DNA of 5,475 nucleotides, from the NCBI GenBank assembly GCA_017454565.1, contig JAFTCS010000138.1, positions 1 to 5,475 on the forward strand. Reading direction: 5' to 3'. Source of the DNA: Clostridia bacterium. GTDB lineage: Bacteria; Bacillota; Clostridia; Oscillospirales; Acutalibacteraceae. Under the pieces are notes generated by a model, which was given only the letters and a program-made list of their open reading frames with translations, did no database searches and had not been told where the DNA came from. The position numbers were made by a program, and so were the translations under genes. Positions 1 to 5,475 of this stretch are shown in pieces (the stretch's first letter is position 1; each line of letters starts with the position of its first letter).

Positions 1-68
1 ACAGGAGTTTATTTCAGCCGCGATCGGTTTAGTTTTGGTCAGAGTAAACTTGAACGCGAACAACGTTT

Positions 69-122
69 TCGGGGGGCGTGGGTCTCCGGTGGAGACCTCT
101 GCGAAGCAGAAACGCCGACCGA
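69..122. repeat. Inverted-repeat cluster predicted to fold as a three-way junction
   Basis: Three nested and adjacent perfect stems are visible. Outer stem: 69-72 with 119-122 (TCGG/CCGA), a 2x2 internal loop (73-74 with 117-118), then 75-79 with 112-116 (GGCGT/ACGCC). Inner arm one: 81-87 with 91-97 (GGTCTCC/GGAGACC, 3-nt loop). Inner arm two: 98-102 with 106-110 (TCTGC/GCAGA, loop GAA). Only bases 80 and 111 are unpaired at the junction, giving 21 Watson-Crick pairs in 54 nt. The fold is possible on either strand. It lies about 70 bases beyond the ATPase stop. It may be a structured RNA, a 3' mRNA stabiliser or a small palindromic mobile repeat; family not recognised. Confidence 0.75.
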
Positions 123-140
123 GCCGACAGGCGAGACACG

Positions 141-166
141 GGGGGACTTTTTCGCAAAAGTCCCCC
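141..166. repeat. Perfect 11-bp hairpin downstream of the ATPase gene
   Basis: GGGGGACTTTT (141-151) pairs perfectly with AAAAGTCCCCC (156-166) over a 4-nt loop. In the minus-strand transcript the loop is GCGA, a GNRA-type tetraloop, which would make the RNA hairpin very stable. It begins 25 bases after the ATPase stop codon. No U-tract follows on either strand (minus: CGTGTCTC; plus: TGACCGG), so it is not a standard intrinsic terminator. It could block 3' exonucleases on the operon mRNA, or be part of the same repeat element as 69-122. Confidence 0.8.
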
Positions 167-176
167 TGACCGGTCA
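167..176. repeat. 10-bp perfect palindrome TGACCGGTCA
   Basis: TGACCGGTCA is fully self-complementary and directly abuts the 141-166 hairpin. A loop-free palindrome cannot form a good RNA hairpin, so a protein site or the edge of an inserted palindromic element are the alternatives. One short palindrome could also be chance. Confidence 0.45.
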
Positions 177-190
177 CGCACCCCGACACA

Positions 191-1318
191 TCAGCCGGTA
201 ATGACTCTGTTTTTAAGAGTGACGATACGGCTGCTGTATGATGCTGCTTCCGCTGAGTGCGTTACCTGAAGGATGGTCACACCACGTTCCTTGTTCAGTC
301 TTGAAAACAGCTCCATTATCTCTGCACCGGAAGCAGCATCAAGATTACCCGTAGGCTCGTCGGCAAGGATTATTTCCGGGTCGCCGAGCACTGCTCTGGC
401 AATGGCTACTCTCTGCTGCTGTCCGCCTGAAAGCTGTGAGGGATACGACTTGACCTTGCTCTCAAGTCCGGTTATTTCAAGTATCTCCCTGTACTTTTCA
501 CGGTAGTCGGATATCTTCCTGCCGCTCATCTCCAATGGAAGAAGAATGTTGTCCTCGACCGTAAGGTTGGCAGCAAGATTGTAGAACTGGAAAACAAAGC
601 CCATTTTCTTGCAGCGTATCTCAGAAAGCTCACCGTCTTTCAGGTTTACGATATTATTGCCCGCTACAAGGATATCACCGGTAAAGTCTCTGTCAAGACC
701 GCCGATAAGATACAGCAGTGTGGATTTTCCTGTTCCGGACTCGCCCATAAGCGATACAAAGCTGCCCTTTTCTATATCAAGGTTCGCCCCGTCAAGCACG
801 ACCTGAGCAGTATCGCCCTTGCCGAAGGTCTTATGAATGTTCCTCGCGCTTATGACGATCTCCCCCATAACTTTTTTCGGTTCTGGATGGAACTGCGGGG
901 CATTGTTGTCCGGGGGTGTCGGCTGACTGCGCTGCACGTTTGCACTCTGAGCCGGGTTTCCTCTCTGCACATTATCATAAGCGGGTGCCGGCTGATAGTC
1001 CTCCGGCTCTTTGTAGGCAAACTGGGCACTCAGGTCATTCTGTTCATAGGCGGGCTGCTGATAACCGTTCTGATCTTCATACACAGGTTCCTGATAGCCG
1101 CCCTGATCTTCATACGCCGGCTGCTGATAGCCGCCCTGATCTTCATACACCGGCTGCTGATAGCCGCCCTGATCTTCATACACAGGTTCCTGATAGCCGC
1201 CCTGATCTTCATACACAGGTTCCTGATAGCCGTTCTGATCTTCATACGCCGGCTGCTGATAGCCGTTCTGTCCGTAGCCGTTCATATTCTGACCCCGGTA
1301 GGGATTCTGGTTGTTCAT
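191..1318 (-). CDS. ABC transporter ATP-binding protein (MacB/LolD class) with N-terminal 11-residue tandem repeats
   Basis: Cytoplasmic ATPase that should power the adjacent permease. The nucleotide-binding domain starts near residue 151 (MGEIVISARNIHKTFGKG) and is complete: Walker A GESGTGKST (192-200), Q-loop Q244 in VFQFYNL, signature LSGGQQQR (296-303), Walker B IILADE (316-321, catalytic E321), D-loop GNLD (324-327), switch His H354 in VTHS. Length and motifs match LolD/MacB/SalX ATPases, which are usually 220-260 residues; this one has 375 because residues 1-150 are a hydrophilic, Gln/Tyr/Pro/Glu-rich, probably disordered extension with seven near-identical 11-residue repeats (19-94) and a Pro/Asn-rich linker (95-150). 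The long start at 1318 is supported by AAGGAGG seven bases upstream; the internal Met151 (codon 868-866) has no good ribosome binding site. Last gene of the cluster, 16 nt after the permease stop. ATPase role secure; the function of the extension is not known. Confidence 0.96.
   Translation of the reverse strand: MNNQNPYRGQNMNGYGQNGYQQPAYEDQNGYQEPVYEDQGGYQEPVYEDQGGYQQPVYEDQGGYQQPAYEDQGGYQEPVYEDQNGYQQPAYEQNDLSAQFAYKEPEDYQPAPAYDNVQRGNPAQSANVQRSQPTPPDNNAPQFHPEPKKVMGEIVISARNIHKTFGKGDTAQVVLDGANLDIEKGSFVSLMGESGTGKSTLLYLIGGLDRDFTGDILVAGNNIVNLKDGELSEIRCKKMGFVFQFYNLAANLTVEDNILLPLEMSGRKISDYREKYREILEITGLESKVKSYPSQLSGGQQQRVAIARAVLGDPEIILADEPTGNLDAASGAEIMELFSRLNKERGVTILQVTHSAEAASYSSRIVTLKNRVITG
1037..1264 (-). 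repeat. 33-bp in-frame tandem repeat (7 units) in the ATPase N-terminus
   Basis: Seven direct units, each encoding GYQ(Q/E)P(A/V)YEDQ(N/G). Six are 33 bp (1264-1232, 1231-1199, 1198-1166, 1165-1133, 1132-1100, 1099-1067); the last (1066-1037) is 30 bp and lacks the Asp codon. Units two and three are identical, and the first and fifth differ only in the last codon. Two codon cassettes alternate: GAA CCT GTG (E-P-V) or CAG CCG G(C/T)G (Q-P-A/V), while GGC TAT CAG and TAT GAA GAT CAG are constant in the six full units. A decayed further copy, DYQPAPAYDN, lies at residues 107-116, and NVQR recurs 11 residues apart at 116 and 127, keeping the same period. There are no spacers, so this is not a CRISPR array. 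Confidence 0.97.
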
Positions 1319-1325
1319 AATATAT

Positions 1326-1333
1326 CCTCCTTC
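1326..1333 (-). promoter_or_regulatory. Shine-Dalgarno of the ATPase gene
   Basis: The minus strand reads GAAGGAGG seven bases before the ATG at 1318, a near-perfect match to the anti-Shine-Dalgarno sequence. It lies in the 16-nt gap after the permease stop (1337-1335). It fixes the long start and so shows that the repeat extension is translated; it also suggests that the ATPase is translated independently and strongly, as is common for ABC ATPases made in excess of the permease. Confidence 0.9.
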
Positions 1334-1334
1334 A

Positions 1335-3800
1335 TCAGTCTGCGCTGGTCTTTATCTCTTCGGCAATATTCATCTTTGAGATCATCCGCAATGGTTTGAA
1401 GATGACCACTAACAGCAGCACAAACGCCGCACATCCAAAGAACGCTGCATACATGAGCGGATGCACCAAGGGCAGGCTCATATCCAGCATGGAAAGCGCT
1501 TTTGCGACTATTCCGAGGAAGAACCATCCGAAGAATACGGACGCTGCCACGGAAATGCCGCTGGTGAGCACTGTCTCCCATATAATAAGACTTTTCAGCT
1601 TTTGCTTGCTCATTGATGACGAATAATAAACTGCGTATTTTCTGCGCGAATGCTCAAATCCCATGAGCATATTGCTGAATGTACCCATCAGCGACAGTGC
1701 TATACCCAGCACAACGACTGCGTAGACCACGCTGAGAATGCCGTTCATGTACTCACGCTGTTGAGCGTTGTAGTCCTCCATGCTCATTATAGCGCTGGGC
1801 TGGTCTGAAAGTGTGGAAAGCATCATTAACCATACCTCATCCTCCTTGCCCGGAAGAGTCTTTATAAGTACGGTGGCAGGCTGGTCATAATATACGCTTT
1901 TGTATGTATTCAGGCTCACCATGGCAGTATTGCCGTAGTTGTTGAAGTAGCCTGCATCAATTATGCACTTGACCTTGAGAGTCAGCTCAACAGGCATATA
2001 GCTTTCGAGCTTCAGACCAAGAGTAATGGTGTCACCCTGAGACAGACCCATTTTTGAAGCTATAACGGTATCAAGGGCGACCTCGTCATCAGCAAGGCTT
2101 TCCGGGCAGTCCCTTACGCCCGAAAAGCTTTTGTAGCCGCCGTCATTCAGAGCAAGCAGCATCAGGTCACGCTCCACTCCGTTGACCTTGGCATGTGTAT
2201 CATACGACATATTCTTGTAATAAAGTTTCTCAACGTCCAAAACGCCGTCGATATTGCCTACAGCATAGTCATAGGTGCTGCCCTCCTGCTCCGGAGAAAG
2301 TATCAACAGGCTGCAGTTGTAAACAGGATTTGCAAGGAAGCTGAGCAGCGACACCGACAGAACGAGCATTGCGATAGTCAGCGACAGTGCCGAAAGCAAA
2401 AGCTGTGCAGACGACACGCTGCTCTTTGTGCTGCATATCTCCTTTGCGGCAAGCTTTGCTACCGGCAGATTCTGCTTTGTAAACAGTGCGCTCAGACCCT
2501 TGGATATCAGACTGATAAGTTTCGGGAATACCATAACGGCGCCTATCATAGTCAGAAAAGCTGCCGCCACCGAAAATATAAAGCTCTCGGCTATCAGATG
2601 TACTATAACACCTGCAATAAGCATGACCGCACCGATAAGTGTGACCGCGTTGGCAGGAATGTAGGCCGTGTCCTTTGTTCCGAAAATAATGTCCCTTACA
2701 GGAGTTTTAGCGGCCTTCATAATGGCGGCTGCCGAGAAAACGCACTGTATCAGCGTGACTCCAAGAATGACAAGCAGGATGGTCAGAATGTTTATACCGT
2801 CTGAATGCGTCATGCTTTCGCCTACGGGAGCAAAAAACGAAAGAGAAGAGTTGCCTCTGAAAGGCATATACAGCAGGGTGCCGAGGATGCCTCCGCACAA
2901 ACCGTAGAATGCGCTTTCACACAGCAGCAGAGCACCTGTTCCGGCTATGCTTCCGCCAACGCTTCTTAGCATGCCTATGACGGACATTCTTTCGTTTACG
3001 ATATGCTTCGACATTGACACAACTATGAAGCATACCATGAGGACCACCACCGCAAAGATCAGGTAATAAATGTTAAGCATACTGTTAAAGGTATCATCCG
3101 AGTCAAGGGAAGTGGTGCCCATACTCACATGGTCGGGATACTTCAGACGCAGGTTTTCCATTGTTGACTGCACCTGATCGTCAGGCACATCCACATAACC
3201 CACTGTAATGGCGTCCTCCTTGTTGCCGCAGATCTTATTGCACAGCTCAGGCGTCATTATTATACAGTTCTGCCTTGAGTTGAGAAATTTTGTCGCGGGC
3301 ACGATACTCAGTATCTTGAGTTCATACCTGACCTGACCGTCGCCGTAGAACGTAAAGGTATCGCCCACCTTTTTGCCTAACTGTCCGGCAAGCGGTGCCG
3401 TCATGGTGATACCTCCGTCTGTCGGACATGGAGTATCAAGCATTTTCATATCGTAGGCAAGCTGGGTGTCTATACCCAGTATCATAATTTTGAGCTGGTT
3501 CACATAGTTTATAAACTGGCTGTTGGGAATGGTCTCGCTTATTGAGCCGATAGTCTCGCCGACAAATCTGCCTCCTGGCGGCAGGTCATCCTGAGTTACT
3601 CTGACCGGGCTGGCCATTATCATCAGGTCAACATCACCGTAGTTGGCCTTGAAAAAGTCCCTGAGGTCGTTTTTAGCCGTGTTGATGCCCGCAATGCAGA
3701 ACAGAGCCGCAAATGCCGCTGCCGCCAGCGAGATTATGATAATGCAGGTCCTCAGGGGTTTGCCTATTACATTGCGAAGTACAAGCTTTGCTCTTATCAT
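1335..3800 (-). CDS. ABC transporter permease, FtsX/MacB type with two extracellular domains
   Basis: Integral membrane subunit of a MacB/LolCDE-like ABC complex (821 residues). About ten hydrophobic segments are visible, roughly at 18-40, 243-263, 288-312, 337-360, 385-405, 406-428, 466-490, 687-709, 744-766 and 782-801. Large soluble loops at about 41-242 and 491-686 each carry a MacB-periplasmic-core-like pattern: APLAGQLGKKVGDTFTF (135-151) followed by a strand-rich ILSIVPAT, and DDEVALDTVIASKMGLSQGD (571-590). FtsX domains follow each: the first has the typical cytoplasmic motif ERMSVIGMLRSVGGS (270-284), the second a divergent RRKYAVYYSSSMSKQK (719-734). The start MIRAKLVLRNVIGKPLRT is the classic FtsX-permease N-terminus just before membrane segment 1, and the 4-nt gap after the peptidase suggests translational coupling. 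The internal duplication (loop plus FtsX, twice) means one polypeptide may supply both halves of the transporter. Partner is the ATPase downstream. Substrate unknown: lipoprotein, peptide or peptide-antibiotic handling are all possible for this superfamily. Confidence 0.95.
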   Translation of the reverse strand: MIRAKLVLRNVIGKPLRTCIIIISLAAAAFAALFCIAGINTAKNDLRDFFKANYGDVDLMIMASPVRVTQDDLPPGGRFVGETIGSISETIPNSQFINYVNQLKIMILGIDTQLAYDMKMLDTPCPTDGGITMTAPLAGQLGKKVGDTFTFYGDGQVRYELKILSIVPATKFLNSRQNCIIMTPELCNKICGNKEDAITVGYVDVPDDQVQSTMENLRLKYPDHVSMGTTSLDSDDTFNSMLNIYYLIFAVVVLMVCFIVVSMSKHIVNERMSVIGMLRSVGGSIAGTGALLLCESAFYGLCGGILGTLLYMPFRGNSSLSFFAPVGESMTHSDGINILTILLVILGVTLIQCVFSAAAIMKAAKTPVRDIIFGTKDTAYIPANAVTLIGAVMLIAGVIVHLIAESFIFSVAAAFLTMIGAVMVFPKLISLISKGLSALFTKQNLPVAKLAAKEICSTKSSVSSAQLLLSALSLTIAMLVLSVSLLSFLANPVYNCSLLILSPEQEGSTYDYAVGNIDGVLDVEKLYYKNMSYDTHAKVNGVERDLMLLALNDGGYKSFSGVRDCPESLADDEVALDTVIASKMGLSQGDTITLGLKLESYMPVELTLKVKCIIDAGYFNNYGNTAMVSLNTYKSVYYDQPATVLIKTLPGKEDEVWLMMLSTLSDQPSAIMSMEDYNAQQREYMNGILSVVYAVVVLGIALSLMGTFSNMLMGFEHSRRKYAVYYSSSMSKQKLKSLIIWETVLTSGISVAASVFFGWFFLGIVAKALSMLDMSLPLVHPLMYAAFFGCAAFVLLLVVIFKPLRMISKMNIAEEIKTSAD

Positions 3801-3803
3801 ATT

Positions 3804-3817
3804 ATCACCACACCTTT
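3804..3817 (-). promoter_or_regulatory. Probable ribosome binding site of the permease, overlapping the peptidase stop
   Basis: Upstream of the ATG at 3800 the minus strand reads AAAGGTGTGGTGAT. AAAGGTG (3817-3811) and GGTGAT (3809-3804) each match part of the AAGGAGGTGAT consensus. The second overlaps the peptidase TGA (3807-3805). This is weaker than the site of the ATPase, and the 4-nt gap between stop and start fits translation by terminating ribosomes (translational coupling). Confidence 0.6.
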
Positions 3818-5475
3818 ACCCTGTTTTCAGGAGCCACATACATTTTGTCGCCTTCCTTGATGTCATATACCTCATAGAACTCGTCCATACTTGCAACTAC
3901 AGCGTTCACTCTTGCCTCGGCGGGACTGTGAACATCTCCGCTCAGCGTCATCACAAGTTCCGTTATACATGTAAGTGACGCCCACTGTGTCGCTATGCCT
4001 TCAAATATACTCTGATAATCATCTTTGTTCTTTGCGGAATTGAGGATACACTGCACAGCCGCAAGATCTGCAATGTTTTCGGAAAGTGTAGTAGTACCGT
4101 TTATCGGGTACACACCAAGGATCTTTATGTTATTGTAATATTCCTTGACCCTGTCCATCAGCTCACGGTATTTTTCCTGATCGGCTTTATTTATCCATTT
4201 CGGACGGTAGTTGCCGAATTCGTCAAAAAGAAAACCGTTGGAGTCGAACCCGTGGTTGATCTCATGGCCGACAACATAACCCAATATACCGAGGTTATAA
4301 TACTCGTCATCGTCGGGATCAATGCAATACCTGCCCATCATTACCGCAGGTATCTCTATTTTGTTTGAGGTGGGATAATATGTAGCGTTTACTTCAATTG
4401 CCGACATCTGCCACTTTGACCTGTCAGCAGGCTTTCCGGCGCTGCTCAGAGCTTCCTGTACCCTGCCGCGCTTTATGGCAATGACGTTTTCCAGCAGATT
4501 TCCGCCGTTTTTCATCTTCGTGATCGCGAACGGAGGAACAAGATCCTTTTCGTAGCCTAAAAGTACCTCCATATTATCAAGCTTTTTCAGGTACTTATCC
4601 TTGCTGTCCTGTGAAAGCCTGTCGCACTTGCTTATAAGGCTGCGGCATGAATCCTGTATGGTCTTTACCATTTTTTCCGTTACGTTCATTACCTTCTGAG
4701 TGCATACCTCTTTGCCGTAAAGCACACCTAACTCATGCTCAAGTATATTAAAAACATACCTTTTTGCACTTTCGTCGGCATCCTTTTCAAAATCACTTAC
4801 CGACGCTCCTTTGTCGAGGTACGTCGGCGGCAATACCTGACTGTAATCAAACATTATGCAGCCATAGATATAGTCCTTTATCGCCCTGATATTTTCGTTT
4901 GTAAGCAGCTCGTTTATTTTTTCCGCCTGACGCTCATCATAGACGATAAACTTGTCTGTTTTTATGCCAAATGATCTGAGCATATTCTCCGTGTCGATAT
5001 TCGAGAAAAGCTTCCTGAGCTTCTTCATGTCATATTCGTTGAACTGGCTGTCAAAATCGTATATATCCTCCTGGTCCCTCGAAACAAGCATGATCTCATT
5101 CATCAGCTTTACGGAGTTTCTGGCTCTTTCCTTTGCTTCGTTGGGTAATACATTCAGAATCTTCAGCGTATCCTCAACTATCTTGCCCACTGCCTCAGGA
5201 CCCGCATCCGTTTTTGTAAAATTCTCCTTCATGTTGCCCATGGTGTTGTAGTTCATAAAGAAAACAATGTTTTCCGAGGTATCGTTTGAGTTCGGATGAA
5301 CGTCTATCCCGAAAAGGGATCTCACACCGTAATTCTGGTAGAGAAAGCCCATGGCACTGACCAGATCATTAATATCGGTGCACTGCTCTATCATTCCAAC
5401 GACCATCATAAGGGCATCGGCTCCGGCTTTTTCTCTGCCCTCCCTGTCCATATACTGCAGGTAGATCTCCTTGAC
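3805..5475 (-). CDS. M13 family zinc metallopeptidase (neprilysin/PepO-like), 5' end outside window
   Basis: Zinc endopeptidase of the M13 (neprilysin/PepO) family, which cleaves short peptides. Seen, numbering from the Met at 5451: NATYYP substrate-binding motif at 355-360; zinc site HEINH at 396-400 within VVGHEINHGFD (catalytic E397); third ligand E458 in SENIADLAA, with D462; HSPAEAR at 508-514, matching the His711/Arg717 transition-state and substrate residues of neprilysin. The Asn-to-HExxH spacing (41) equals neprilysin's and the HExxH-to-Glu spacing (62) is one shorter. The protein ends in VKVW, the usual M13 C-terminal Trp. The Met at 5451 is probably not the start: the frame stays open to the window edge (eight more codons, VKEIYLQY), and the first visible residues align with the family's interior 'MD.E..EK.G..PL' region, so the N-terminal part is outside. 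A signal peptide or membrane anchor therefore cannot be judged. First gene of the visible cluster; its stop lies 4 nt before the permease start. Family assignment is very secure; the substrate is unknown. Confidence 0.97.
   Translation of the reverse strand, partial: VKEIYLQYMDREGREKAGADALMMVVGMIEQCTDINDLVSAMGFLYQNYGVRSLFGIDVHPNSNDTSENIVFFMNYNTMGNMKENFTKTDAGPEAVGKIVEDTLKILNVLPNEAKERARNSVKLMNEIMLVSRDQEDIYDFDSQFNEYDMKKLRKLFSNIDTENMLRSFGIKTDKFIVYDERQAEKINELLTNENIRAIKDYIYGCIMFDYSQVLPPTYLDKGASVSDFEKDADESAKRYVFNILEHELGVLYGKEVCTQKVMNVTEKMVKTIQDSCRSLISKCDRLSQDSKDKYLKKLDNMEVLLGYEKDLVPPFAITKMKNGGNLLENVIAIKRGRVQEALSSAGKPADRSKWQMSAIEVNATYYPTSNKIEIPAVMMGRYCIDPDDDEYYNLGILGYVVGHEINHGFDSNGFLFDEFGNYRPKWINKADQEKYRELMDRVKEYYNNIKILGVYPINGTTTLSENIADLAAVQCILNSAKNKDDYQSIFEGIATQWASLTCITELVMTLSGDVHSPAEARVNAVVASMDEFYEVYDIKEGDKMYVAPENRVKVW

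Larger units (their letters stand above)
1..201 (+). other. Intergenic flank with open plus-strand frames; possible 3' end of a convergent gene
   Basis: From the left edge, plus frame 1 is open to TAA at 199-201 (begins TGVYFSRDRFSFGQS) and plus frame 2 is open to TGA at 167-169 (begins QEFISAAIGLVLVRV). Either could be the C-terminal tail of a convergent gene starting left of the window; the first would overlap the ATPase 3' end by 11 bp. A minus frame is also open across the GC-rich inverted repeats, so absence of stops is weak evidence here. Bases 1-68 hold no recognisable promoter, RNA gene or motif. No gene can be named. Confidence 0.25.

Noticed and set aside
20..68. Minus-strand promoter leading left out of the window (TTGTTC or TTCAAG as a -35 box)
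   Set aside because: No -10 box near TATAAT lies at 16-18 bases; the candidates TACTCT and TAAACC are too poor to support.
141..166. Intrinsic (rho-independent) terminator for the operon
   Set aside because: The stem is strong, but no run of T follows in the minus direction (CGTGTCTC) or in the plus direction (TGACCGG). I keep it as a hairpin of unknown role.
866..868. Met151 as the true start of the ATPase, which would make the repeats untranslated
   Set aside because: The sequence before it (GAACCGAAAAAAGTT) has no good ribosome binding site, while the long start has AAGGAGG at ideal spacing and the repeats keep the frame.
1037..1264. CRISPR-like array
   Set aside because: The 33-bp units are directly head-to-tail with no spacers and translate in frame as part of the ATPase.
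833..1399. Long plus-strand open frames opposite the ATPase N-terminus, with repetitive Leu/Ile or Asp/Ser/Arg-rich products (also 916-1320)
   Set aside because: They are antisense readings of the 33-bp repeats, which have no stops in several frames. The minus-strand gene has a consensus ribosome binding site and a complete ATPase domain in the same frame.
2193..2804. Plus-strand open frame of 203 codons inside the permease gene
   Set aside because: Its product is Cys/His/Arg/Gln-rich without recognisable domains and lies fully antisense to well-supported membrane segments and a soluble domain of the permease.
5449..5451. Met at 5451 as the true start of the peptidase
   Set aside because: The frame is open to the window edge, no Shine-Dalgarno is well placed, and the visible start corresponds to the inside of M13 proteins, whose N-terminal segment would be missing.

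Overview
The window holds one leftward (minus-strand) gene cluster, read from the right edge to the left: a neprilysin-like M13 zinc metallopeptidase (5' end beyond the right edge), an 821-residue FtsX/MacB-type ABC permease, and a MacB/LolD-class ABC ATPase carrying an unusual ~150-residue N-terminal extension built of tandem 11-residue repeats. The three genes are packed tightly: 4 nt separate the peptidase stop from the permease start, and 16 nt separate the permease stop from the ATPase start, which has a very good Shine-Dalgarno. No promoter is visible; the promoter of the unit must lie upstream of the right edge or further off.

Organism: moderate GC, consensus AAGGAGG-type ribosome binding site, an M13 peptidase and Gln/Tyr/Pro-rich low-complexity tails on otherwise standard proteins suggest a Gram-positive Clostridia member, most like Ruminococcus and relatives. 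This is inferred from style, not from a search.

Region by region: 5475-3805 is the peptidase (complete zinc site and conserved C-terminal Trp); 3800-1335 is the permease (about 10 membrane segments, two MacB-like extracellular domains, two FtsX domains); 1318-191 is the ATPase (repeat region 1037-1264, then a complete nucleotide-binding domain); 190-1 is intergenic. The intergenic part contains a dense set of perfect inverted repeats: a predicted three-way junction at 69-122, an 11-bp hairpin at 141-166 and a 10-bp palindrome at 167-176. None of these resembles a standard intrinsic terminator.

How the genes may work together: permease and ATPase together should form one MacB/LolCDE-like mechanotransmission ABC complex, with the permease supplying both halves (alone as a two-FtsX protein or as a dimer) and the ATPase dimerising. 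The co-transcribed M13 peptidase probably acts on peptides related to the transporter's substrate, but the substrate cannot be read from the sequence. The parts that ordinary annotation does not explain are the repeat-bearing tail of the ATPase and the structured DNA/RNA element after the operon.
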